Below, piece by piece: positions 1-10,046 of a DNA stretch of 64,000 bases. The DNA comes from Symsagittifera roscoffensis (lineage: Eukaryota > Xenacoelomorpha > Acoela > Convolutidae): the NCBI RefSeq assembly GCF_963678635.1, contig NC_087071.1, forward strand, positions 15,561,613 to 15,625,612, written 5' to 3'. The notes beneath the pieces are model-generated. The model made no database searches, was not told the DNA's origin, and saw only the letters and a program-made list of their open reading frames with translations. The translations under genes were made by a program, and so were the position numbers. Position 1 is the first letter of the stretch; every line of letters starts with the position of its first letter.

Positions 1-1401
1 ACGCAACAACAAAATTTAACGTTGGAAATTTTAGCTCATCACTACACCTTCAATCAAAAACCTGACGCAGTTTTCAAAAAACAAAGAGCAAGTAAAGTAC
101 CGATTCACTTACACGATAAGGTAAATAGATAACTTGATATTTTAGAACAATACGAAATTATATCACCAGTAAATAAAGAAGAACAACCAAAAAGTAATAC
201 GTTCATCAACCCTGTTATCATTCTAGCAAAAGGTGAATAACTCAAAATAGTTTTAGACACTAGATATCTCAATTCACTAATTGACGAATCAAAATGTAAT
301 TGGCCCATTGAACGAATACAAGTTATCTTAACAAAGATAAATAGTAAGTACTTCACAACCGCAGACGTGAATTGTGCTTATAATCAAATGCCACTAGGTG
401 AACAATCACGACGCTTAACACAATTTATTATTGGAAATCAACAAGACGAATTTAATTGATTATTCTATGGAATATCCACAGGACCAGCAGAATTTTCAGC
501 TTTCATGAGTAAACTTTTTAGACCACTAAAACTCAAAGAAAAATGCAATCATATATTTAGTTGATGTTTTCATGCAATCACAAACTAAAAACGAAATGTT
601 TACAGTTTTGGAACAATATCATAAAATACTTCAGAACGAAAATCCGAAAGCAGCCCCCGATAAGTCACATTTCTTCTTAACACGTTAAATTTTTAGGACA
701 CAATATTGAACGAAACACTATCACTCCATTAAAATCACGCATTGATGCAATTCAAAAACTTCAACCACCTACAAATAAAAATAAAATACAAGAATTCCTT
801 GGAATGTTCAATTTCTTAAGTAAATCTGTTTACAAAATGCAATTATACTTAAGACTTTTCTATAACATCCTCAGACAACAAAATAATTTTGTATGGACCA
901 CTGAACATCAAACACGATTTGAAGAAATTAAAAAACTTTTTACAGAACAAATTTCAAACAAAATTCCAGATCCAAACCAACCACTCTATGCAATGTGCGA
1001 TGCTTCAAATTTTGGCATCGGCGCAGCATTATTACAATCACACAGTGGAACAAACAAAATGAATCTTATATGAGCAATTTTACGGTTATTCACACAAGCC
1101 GAGCTACGACTCTCTACTCTAATGAGAGAATGTACAGCTATAATATACACACTTACAGAAGACGAATTTCTGATACTTGGTTTTATTTACAGGTCATAAA
1201 CCAATTGTATTTCTTTTCACACAAATCCTAGTCATAGAGTTTATAGATTTCAGATAATATTAATGAAATTCCCAAACTTACATATAGTTTGGACAGCAGG
1301 TAAAAACCTTGCACTACGAGATACATTGAGTAGAAGTACGCCGCCAGAACTACTTACACGAAAAACTACAGTTGAAATACCAAAAAATATCAAATTCTAA
1401 C
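1..1401 (+). pseudogene. pol: Gypsy-1 pol: reverse transcriptase and RNase H remnant
   Basis: Broken RT followed by RNase H of a Ty3/gypsy polyprotein, which copies element RNA into DNA. RT palm motif A reads FTTADVNCAYNQMPL at 352-396, with the catalytic Asp at 364-366. The YxDD box at 554-565 reads Y-L-V-D followed by V-F, so the first of the two catalytic Asp residues is Val here. The connection domain starts near 804 (FLGMFNFLSK). RNase H opens with CDASNFGIGAALLQ, its Asp at 999-1001, and closes with VWTAGKNLALRDTLSRS (1287-1337). In-frame stops (for example TAA at 238, TGA at 457) and several frame changes break it. The window starts inside RT, so the beginning is missing. Family assignment is firm; function is lost. 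Confidence 0.88.
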
Positions 1402-2270
1402 TCGCAAAAGATGAAACATCACTCCGATTAGAATGCAAATACGCAGTAAAAACTGACATTGATCAATCACAAATAAATAGTCTACAACATTTCCCACTCT
1501 ACCTAGAATGCCAAAATAATCACAGTGAAGTTGATTTATTAGATACATCTACCTTTAAACCAATTCCATACTCACAATGGAAAAAAAATAATAATCAAAA
1601 AAAGAAAGTAAAACAACAACCGCATAAAAAAGACCTTTTTCCATTAATTGAAAAATAAAATTTGACTGATAAAATAAATTTATCAGGACCACAAACAAAT
1701 GATTCAAAATAGACAATAAATCAAGTTTTTAACCTCCATGACCCACTTGACACAATTCCCCTATCAAAACTAGAAAATGATAAAATTTTTGTCCCACCAA
1801 CAGAAAAAATTACACTTGAACTTTTAAAACAATACCAAAATTTTGACCCAGTAACTAGACAACTCAAATCATGGCACAAATATAAAACAAAACCAGCAAA
1901 AGCTGATACCACAATTTTTGGAATCAAAACACTCCTCCGATATTTTCGAAAATTTAATAACACAACAATCAATGAAAATACAGATCTTTTAGAATATCAA
2001 TTAGATGATTCTAAAGTTCCCTGTCTCCCCTTAAGTATGATACTGATTGCATTTAACATCTCACATACCCAAAGTACAAAATGACACTCAGGATCAGAAA
2101 AGACATACTCGAACTTCACACAAAATTTTTATTTTCCAAATGCCCCAATTTAGATAAAAATGTTATGCAATGATTGTATAATATGTTAATTGAACAAACC
2201 TTATCCAAATCAAAAACAAATAGCACAGAAACAAGATTTTAAAGGACAAAGTTTATATTTCAACCACAGA
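1402..2270 (+). pseudogene. Gypsy-1 pol linker and integrase zinc-binding region, degraded
   Basis: Stretch between the end of RNase H and the integrase core. The first ~650 bases are Lys/Asn/Gln-rich broken coding sequence with no motif I recognise. From about 2080 a short frame reads HSGSEKTYSNFTQNFYF and then, after a TAG stop, C-N-D-C-I-I-C. The spacing and order match the His/Cys (HHCC-type) N-terminal domain of gypsy integrases, which helps bind the element ends. The reading is interrupted by TGA, TAG and TAA, so this is a fossil. Assignment rests on its position just before a clear integrase core. Confidence 0.55.
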
Positions 2271-3528
2271 ATTTCATTCGACACAAAATGACCAATTTCA
2301 CCATCCTCCGAAGGAAATTCCTACATTATGGTCATTGTTGATGTATTCACGCACTATGTTGCACTCAACCCAGTACCACATTGTAATGCTTATTATGCTT
2401 ACACAACACTTTACGAACACTGGAAAGCTAAATTCGGGTTACCCGAAATCCTAGTTACAGACAACGGTACAGAATTTTTTGATAAAGAAAATATCACACT
2501 ATTCCACTTATACAACATTAAACATAAACCACGTACATCTCACTCACCTTGGACCAACGGTTTAGTCGAATGTATGAACCGTTCATTACAAGAATATCTT
2601 AGATGTATCATTAATGGAAATGATACACGATACACAGAATGGTCAGCAGATGTAAAATAATTTTCCCTATCATACAGTTCACAAATAACAACAACTTTAG
2701 GAATGTCACCATATGAAATGGTTTTTAATCAAAAACCAAGAAAACCAATTATGTTCACAGAAAATGCTCACAAAAACGCACAAGGTCATTGCAAACCAAA
2801 TAAAGATTCAATATTCTATAATCTACCAATACACACACATGATGAAGATCATTTTCATCACCCACAAATTCTCAAATTAGCCTCCAGCACACATATCGAA
2901 TGGATTTCAAAAAGAGATAAAAAGCACAATGAAATCTACCACAAACTATCAAAGAAATTGTTACAAGGGGCAAAACATTAACAGCCAAATTAGTTCATGT
3001 TTTATGCCAGCCACAGATTTAAAAATTGAAACATTTGTCTTAATACCTAATTTTAATACACAAAAAGGAATCTCCAAAAAACTACAACCACTTCGAAAAG
3101 GAACATACCAAATAATTGCCAAACCCATTGAAGTAACAAACAAACTCACAGATTCAACCAAAAAAGAAATTGTTCAACATCGTAACAATTTATTACCTTA
3201 CTACCCGAAAGAATACGCATTACGCGAATTAACTCAATTATATTCTCTTACAGGTTTAGAAATTATTCAAAAGAATACACATAGAGAACAAGAAACAAAT
3301 GTACATGACGACATACATCAAAAACAACATCAAAAGCAAAACACAACTCATAAAAACACAAAAACAGCAGACCCAAAAATACCTCAAAAAGAAAGAAAAA
3401 ACAAGAAAATGATAGAAAAAATTTTACCACAAGATCAAACAGAAAAATCAGAACACAGAGAAACATCACGAATTAAAAATAAACCACGTAAAATTACAAA
3501 ACATTCATCCGACAATCTAAAATATTAA
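2271..3528 (+). pseudogene. Gypsy-1 integrase core and C-terminal domain
   Basis: Integrase of the DDE (RNase H-fold) superfamily, which inserts element DNA into the host genome. All three catalytic residues are still present: Asp at 2280-2282 (before PISPSS), Asp at 2460-2462 (VTDNGTEF) and Glu at 2568-2570 (NGLVECMNR), with exactly 35 residues between the last two (D,D35E). A TGA at 2289-2291 separates the first Asp from the rest, and the core ends at a TAA at 2658. The next frame (2703-2981) carries SPYEMVFNQKPRKPIMF. A shifted frame to 3528 holds LRKGTYQII, the GPY/F-type module, and then a basic Lys/Gln-rich tail. The 2929-3528 frame is the longest uninterrupted piece of pol. Strong family call; not functional as written. 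Confidence 0.9.
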
Positions 3529-4600
3529 AGAAAGTTGAATTTCAAAAACAACTTTAATTTTAAAGTTAATAATTTGTACACCTTCAACTCAATTTGACAT
3601 TTCACATTTTCAAGATAACATGCTGAAACATACGCAACAATTCTAGTTTAAATTCAGCTAATAGGATTCACTCAAATCCGTCACCTTCAATATCTCTAAC
3701 ACAAACCTACTAGCGGATATTTATGTTAATCTCCAGGCATATCTATAACTATAACTTTACAACCAGGTCAAAAATAAGCAAATTGCTAAAATTTGACAAC
3801 TAAAATATACACCATCAAAATATTACAACCCTCTCCTATCTAATATTGCAAAGATCAACAATATTTTCCCAACTTAGACCTCAGAAACCCTCCAACGAAA
3901 AATGGCAAATTAGCCTAAAGTAAAAAAGGACCATAATAATTTGGCCTAAAGTACAAATATTTCAAAAATACCCCAGATTACCCAACAAATAAAAACAAAG
4001 CAAAGAAGACCTCCCAAGCACCATAAAATTAGCCTCCAACAATTTTTCACAAAACTCAACTCATTTGTCAAAAAATCAATAAATAATCCGAACACACTTG
4101 AATTTCGCCCCAGAAGTTCAAAAATTTTTCGATGATTGAATCATTTCTTAAATGCTTCTCTCTTTAACAGTCGACAGTCGATTCCTTAAAAATATAATCA
4201 TAAACCTTTTCATAAAATTTTTCATTCTATTTAAACTTTTGCTAATATTTTTTTTTGAAATTTTTGAAGCCCTAATAACACTTTTAATAATTTTTTGCAA
4301 TTTTTTTTTAATTTTCTGCTCCCCATTTGAGATATATCTTCAATTTTCCCAAATCATTGAAAAAATTCACAGGCGCGATAATTCAAAATCTATTTGAATG
4401 ATACGAACAATTTTTAGATTACTATTCGTAATTTTCCTCACATTTTTATCATCCCTAATTATGACAATGTGTAAATGTGTAAAAAGGCAATAGTCACATT
4501 CCCCTTAGCAATACTCATTTTAGTTCTTTTCATGGAAGAATATTATAATAAACATAAATCTTCTCACTAAGAAACAGATCAATCGGACACACTTCCAAAA
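3529..4600 (+). other. Non-coding stretch between gypsy-1 pol and the next ORF remnant
   Basis: No ORF I believe. It keeps the A-rich, G-poor bias of the flanking element, turning T-rich at about 4150-4350. A short repeated phrase, GCCTAAAGTA, occurs at about 3914 and 3942. It could be an intron or spacer ahead of a spliced env, or part of a decayed LTR, but I found no matching second LTR. Confidence 0.5.
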
Positions 4601-5640
4601 TTGCTAACCAACCACCACCAAAACAGTCTTCACCGACATCTTCCCAAGAAAACCCAATCTTATCTACAACTACCCAAAATCCCCAAACATCCACACGCAA
4701 TTTCTTTTCAAGATAACCCGTACACTTTCCAAGAACGACATGCCCGCTTATCCGAACCATTGGAACCAGTTCAGCGACAAGCATCCCTAAGTGAACCAAC
4801 ATATACTTTGTACCCCACATTACCACAAGATTTAAATCGAATAAGGCATATTAGTCAAAATCAAAATACAGTTGAAGTCAATTGACAAATTATACACCCA
4901 AGACGAAATAGAAATTTTCAAACTCCCAGAGTTACTTGTAATATACCTCAATCCCCAACACCATCAATCTCAGAAGTCTCTAGTATTACATTACCAGACA
5001 CTCCTACGCTCACTTCACAACAAAACACAACTAATCTCCCTTCAGACTATCTAGGTTCAACACCAACATCCGAACAAATACGTGAAAATCCTTTTAACCC
5101 CCCCCCCCCCCCAACAACACCGAACGACTACCATATTGGACAACCCTACCTTAATCACAAGGAGAACCAAACTTAGTAAATGAACCGATAGATATTTTCT
5201 CCAATACAACATTATCAACCCTACCAGAAACGTTATCACTCCCCTCAACGCCATCAATAAGTCAAATATCACCATCATTTTTCCCCTAAATTTTCCAAAT
5301 AACCTCGACGCTCAATACAGAGAACAATCAACGAATATACCCCTACGATTAGATTGGAACACATTCGTAGCACTTCCCCCATTTTTCGGACAACACCAGG
5401 AGAGCCACGAAGATAACATTTAGACAAGATATCCACGAAGATATTTAACAATATAACGTTCAAATACTCCAACAAAACAGTCTTCAATTTAAGTTTGAAA
5501 TAACAGTCAAACATAATAAAATTGTAGAACACCCCTATTCATTAAGTCCACCAAATATAACAGCTCAATCGCTACCACCACCATTTATAACAACTGAAGT
5601 AATATATAAATACAATAGATATACACAAAACACAATTGGA
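4601..5640 (+). pseudogene. Ser/Thr/Pro/Gln-rich coding remnant between pol and env
   Basis: Short open pieces at 4601-4885 and about 4900-5170 encode low-complexity protein rich in Pro, Ser, Thr, Gln and His, with phrases such as SPTPSISEVSSITLPDTPT and STPSISQISPSF. A run of 15 C sits in the middle and is a likely source of frame change. Composition resembles the ORF at 8228-8854, and a few phrases after 5290 loosely recall the start of the 9038 block, so these might be two copies of one protein. I do not recognise a family. It could also be the leader of the downstream glycoprotein gene. Confidence 0.4.
5098..5112 (+). repeat. Homopolymer run of 15 C
   Basis: Uninterrupted C run inside a Pro-rich remnant. 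The length may be uncertain because homopolymers are prone to sequencing error, and it shifts the frame of the surrounding remnant. Confidence 0.95.
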
Positions 5641-5681
5641 TACATCACATTTTATAACCCATACTCCGGATTATCATACAC

Positions 5682-7935
5682 ATGTATATTCTAAAAAAAT
5701 TAACATTTCAACACATCCTTTTTCTAAAATTCTCCGACCAAAACACAAATCCATCTCCTCGCATAGGACCTCAGGATTTATTAGTAACACACTATCATTG
5801 TGAAGAAAACGAACAAAAAACACTACACAAGTATGCAATAAATCAAGTAACACAATGCGCAACAGAACCACAAGCTATAGAAACTCCAAATAAAATATTA
5901 ACATTGTATTCAAAAGCCCGAGCAACAACAGTCACAGGATATAAGTTTACAGCAACATTTTCCGAAAAGAAAGTACATTGTTCACAAGTTTCCAACGGAA
6001 ATAAAAACCAACTTGATCACGAATCATTTTACCAGAATAACATAGAAAGACTTTTACATCTAAACCCCGATGATTGTAAAAACGAATTACTCAGACTAAA
6101 CCTAACAAGAAATAAAAAACACAGACAGAAAATCAGTAAATTTTCAAGTCTTTGCCGATTCTGTACATCAAGCAGAACTTGAAAGATATCAAGGACTAAA
6201 AACACCCATATAATGGCGCACACGGACAATTAACTTATGATATACACGATAAACACTGGATACAACACATTGGAATAAATAATCCCTCCAACTGCAAAGC
6301 AGACACAAAAAAAGGATATCAGGAAATAATGTTTTTTGATTGGAAAAAACAACTTGAAAAAACACACCTCACACGAGATTTAACTGATAACACCATGATC
6401 TATCAAGGAATTAGATTGCCTTGTAAAAATGATCAAGGTTATTGTGACCCTACAACAAGAACCCAAGCAACAATTGTTTGGTTTCCCGAAGATACATGCA
6501 CAACATTTCAAGTAGCAAAAGTACACGCTCGAATGATAAAACTTCCTGAAAATATTTTATTGAATCAACTCCAAACGAACAAGTGAACCCGTCTCGCAAA
6601 CAAAGCAATGATTTCAAAAACATTCATGAATTAGAAAACAAATTGACACGTTTTAAAATCTATCACGAAACAAAAATTGCATGTAAATATCGCAATCCAC
6701 TTTCTAAAACACAATACTCTGAAATACTTGTCGAATACGACACTTTCGACATGACATTACGCAACAAGTCACCCTGTTAACGAAGGCACATCATACGTCC
6801 CAGTGAACCTCTATAAAAGCACAGGTAACCCTAGTGGAAAGCTAAAACCATACGATAGTAAAAGCACACGTTTACAAGAACTATCACTAATGAATAGCAC
6901 CTACTTTGGTAATATCCATAATGATATTCACTTAGATATGAAATTATACCACACAATAAGTAGAATTTTCCAAGAAATTTCACATTCTGAATTAGAAACA
7001 CTTCATCAACTATGCGAATTAGAAAGAACACAAATCTTACAATCACTCGCATTAGCACAATTAAAAATACCCTACGCAGGATATTTATTATCAGGAAATA
7101 GATCAAACTTTCTTGATTACGAAGGAAACATTTTATGGTTTTATACTTGCACCAAAAAAGTATCACCACTATATGTTTTTGAAGTTAAACGTTGTTCTAA
7201 AAGAATCCCCATATTCTACAAAAATAAAGTACATTTTTTGATACACTTTCAAGACGAACATATTTTTGGGGTGCCACAGTCCCATGTGGATCAGAAAACA
7301 GCCACAAAGTCGTACAATTAAACCCAGACAAAGATAAATACTACCTACTTACACCGTATCCTACATTAATGCAACCACTAAAAAAGTTTTCACCAGAAAG
7401 TATCCCAGCTATCGCTCGTAACCCAAATATTGATTTACAATCATTTGGAATATATTCTAAATCTGATATACAACATCACATTAGAACACAACAATTTCAA
7501 GAATTACTAACACAAATGGACACAATACAACGACAATCAATCGACCAGATTTTAAGAAAACTTGCCGAAACCGCAGGATCTGCAGACATTTATACACAAG
7601 ACTACAGAGGATATTTTAAGGATAATAAAGATTACATATATTTAAACGGTGAAAAATACAGACCACAAGATATTTCACCCATAATTATTTTCAGTTTTCT
7701 CGAAATTCTCGCCTTTCCAGGATGGCCCTATTACATCTTAGAAAGATTAACTATTTTATACGCTATGTTTATTTTTATAGGATTTCTTTTCTCACTGTTA
7801 AAAAGAATCTATAACACATGCGCTATACACACAAGTAAATTGCCAAGCAAGTGTAGCACGTATATTATTTGCAGAAGTTTTTGGAATTTTCTCATCATTA
7901 ATCAAAAAATACTTCTAGATGCACAAATAAAATAA
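5682..7935 (+). pseudogene. env: Envelope-like glycoprotein fossil of gypsy-1, resembling chuvirus-type G proteins
   Basis: Open pieces at 5682-6182, 6329-6586, 6583-6780, 6803-7321 and 7369-7935 lie in order across ~2.3 kb, the room needed for a ~700-residue membrane fusion protein. Seen: scattered cysteines and N-glycosylation-type NxS/T sites in the first half. The 6803 piece has a helical stretch (CELERTQILQSLALAQ), then GNRSNFLDYEGNILWFYTC, then a Cys-rich turn and RIPIFYKNKVHF. The 7369 piece has a hydrophobic anchor at residues ~124-145 (about 7738-7803), preceded by aromatic residues and followed by a basic Lys-Arg stop-transfer and a short tail. Known: some animal LTR elements have captured viral glycoproteins, including chuvirus ones in BEL/Pao. 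Inference: the block after the helix resembles the conserved part of jingchuviral (chuvirus-type) G, a presumed class III fusogen. At least four frame breaks make it non-functional. A phlebovirus- or baculovirus-type origin is less likely but not excluded. Confidence 0.6.
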
Positions 7936-8227
7936 TATAATACCAGAATATCCACAAGAACAAACGCATATGACGAAGAACAAAATATTGTAGATACAAC
8001 ACCTACAGCACCACAGATACCAACCCTACCACAAAACCATCCATTATCATTAATTCCCCGAAAGTTTCGAAACCTAGCAATCACAATAATCCAAATTTCA
8101 GACCACTTACAACACAAAGTCCCATCCAACACATAATGAAACATCATTCACAAAATCATAATACATATGAACAAATTATCGAACAACCTCTCACCACCAC
8201 TTTTCAGTCTCAAAATAATCTTTTTTT
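7936..8227 (+). other. Tail of the env fossil and spacer
   Basis: Broken continuation of the glycoprotein tail (Pro/Thr-rich phrase DTTPTAPQIPTLPQNHP) with several stops, then a T run just before the next ORF. No separate gene seen. Confidence 0.4.
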
Positions 8228-8854
8228 TTGCCCACGATGAGCCGACAAATTGGATGCCTCCATCGCTCAAATTCCCACCCAGCCAACCTCCAAACTAAAA
8301 TCCCAATTATCCCACTTTTTGCTTTCCCGCCACCCGATTCTCCAGCTATTAATATGCCATCAAGCATGCATTCTGATACTAACTCTGATATTTCAGTTTT
8401 TCATACCATCTCACAATTTAACAACTCCGATGTAGAAACTCCCGACGAATTCGCAGACTCCGAACCATCTCCCTCTATCCATACCCAGACCAACTCTTCA
8501 GCTTTTTCAAAACCCCCATTTCGACCCATCCAAACCAGTCATCCACTGACATCCCTTTCTACTCCTTCTTACGCTTCCCAAATAACCCCAACCTATTCTC
8601 CATTTAATTCCGACAGATCACATAATAACTCCTCAGATAATATTCAAATTTCCGAAGAACTTGACAGTTTTATTACACTACAACAACAATTAACATACCC
8701 CCACACTCTTTCGATACATCAGCTATCATCAACAGTAACATCATCAAATCCACAAACACCTACACCACTTTCAGACTACAATCCATCATTAGCTCAGTCA
8801 TCCACATCCACCGAAACACCTACCAGCACTAACCGAGCTTGCCGCACTTTTTAA
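8228..8854 (+). CDS. Uncharacterised Ser/Thr/Pro-rich ORF of gypsy-1, 208 codons
   Basis: Longest unbroken frame in the left 12 kb besides the 9038 frame. The first ATG in this frame is at 8237. The protein is dominated by Ser, Thr, Pro, Asn and Gln, with no membrane segment, no zinc motif and no coiled coil that I can see; it looks intrinsically disordered. It directly follows the env fossil and shares the G-poor composition of gypsy-1. Disordered Ser/Thr/Pro-rich proteins occur in gag N-terminal regions and as accessory ORFs. The C-terminal end may continue in another frame (8850-8945, AALFNENSQITHLQPNTDQP) toward the 9038 block, suggesting one longer original gene. No function assigned. 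Confidence 0.35.
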   Translation: MPTMSRQIGCLHRSNSHPANLQTKIPIIPLFAFPPPDSPAINMPSSMHSDTNSDISVFHTISQFNNSDVETPDEFADSEPSPSIHTQTNSSAFSKPPFRPIQTSHPLTSLSTPSYASQITPTYSPFNSDRSHNNSSDNIQISEELDSFITLQQQLTYPHTLSIHQLSSTVTSSNPQTPTPLSDYNPSLAQSSTSTETPTSTNRACRTF

Positions 8855-8959
8855 CGAAAATTCCCAAATCACCCATTTACAACCAAACACGGATCAGCCA
8901 GAGAATATATCAAACATCCAGATCACACAAACACAAAAAACTTCCATCAAATAACCCTA

Positions 8960-10046
8960 CCCTCATTTCCACAATATACCCTAAAAACTTCTACCACTAA
9001 TAATGAAACACGAAATTTTGTTGATGAGCACGTTTTAATGCCAACACTTCATTGGACAGCTTACTACAACTATACTAACCCCCTTTATCTACCACTCACC
9101 AATACTAATGAAAAAATTGAGAAAAACAAAAATATGCTATATAGACTCACCACATCATTAACACCTCGACAATTTACATACGTTGGATATAAAAATTTAT
9201 TAAAAACATTCACTGCACACCGAGCTAACGATTACTCAATTGAATACTACGATCATAATATCATCCAACCTAACCACGATCAATTTTTAGACGAAGACCG
9301 CTTTGCAAACCCGCAACTAACCGAGAAATATTTTATTAAAACACCATACTTATTTACACTTAGTGTTTTTGATAAAAAGCACGATCATATAAATTCAGAA
9401 GCACTAGTTGACATACAAGCATATGAAAGATTCTATGATAAATTTCAGTTATTTTTACTAACCTTTCACTTTCTTTCATCACAGGAACGCGATTTCCACT
9501 GTTCCCACGATATAATGTTAGCACTAAACAAACGCACACTTACACATATTATCGTTTTATACAAAACCACTTTGATTTACACACACCATCATGACAACCT
9601 CAACACCATTTTCAGTTTTTTAACTCGAAGTTTACGTCACCATTCTTTCTTAATTTTACATATTGCATTAAAAATACTAACCTCCACGGCATCCTCCGCA
9701 TTTACGACCCAGTTACCCAAATGTATATATTCTGTCCCATCTCGAAGACCTTCATGGATGAAGAATCAAGACCCTTCATTATCCCGCATGAATTCATCCA
9801 GCCTATTGAAATACCCATACTACAATTTATTCATAACACTAACTTCAATCATAAAATTTACAACCTAATCCAAACACACCTCATGAATTCGCAGTAGGCA
9901 CAGAAGAACTAAACACCATCAACTCACTTCAATTGCTTTGGCCACTGCTACAAACTAAAAATGTTATACGCATACTAGCCAAGTTACTAACAACATCAGA
10001 CTTCATTCACGACATCTTACCAAATGGCTTTATCCAAGATGAATAA
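8960..10046 (+). pseudogene. Uncharacterised protein remnant, three consecutive frames, possible gag-like or accessory ORF
   Basis: The frame 9038-9868 is open for 276 codons, but only its first ~145 residues look like ordered protein (many Tyr, Phe and Leu; phrases YVGYKNLLKTFTAHRAND and QFLDEDRFANPQLTEKYFI). After about 9470 the credible protein moves to another frame (DPVTQMYIFCPISKTFMDEE near 9700) and then a third, which ends LPNGFIQDE at a TAA at 10044-10046. This looks like one gene of about 350 residues with two frameshifts. No zinc knuckle, protease or RT motif is present. It follows the disordered 8228 ORF closely, so the two may be N- and C-terminal halves of one protein. I do not recognise the fold or family. 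Confidence 0.4.

Noticed and set aside
457-2291. TGA read as Trp or Gly (alternative code) in gypsy-1 pol
   Set aside because: TGA occurs at positions where different residues are expected, and TAA and TAG stops are just as frequent, so ordinary decay explains it.
2326-2345. Asp in VDVFTHY as the first catalytic residue of the gypsy-1 integrase
   Set aside because: By analogy with the HIV-type core, the first Asp is the one before the PISP/GP stretch (2280-2282). The VD-x-x-T/S position is conserved but not catalytic.
4152-4397. 81-codon Phe/Leu/Ile-rich ORF as a membrane protein
   Set aside because: It is a translation of a T-rich stretch with no start context or supporting homology; hydrophobicity follows from base composition.
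5098-5112. C run as a G-quadruplex regulator
   Set aside because: A single homopolymer inside a Pro-rich remnant; nothing else supports a regulatory role.
6831-7169. 112-codon reverse-strand ORF in the env region
   Set aside because: It overlaps the env fossil and is hydrophobic only because it is antisense to an A-rich frame.
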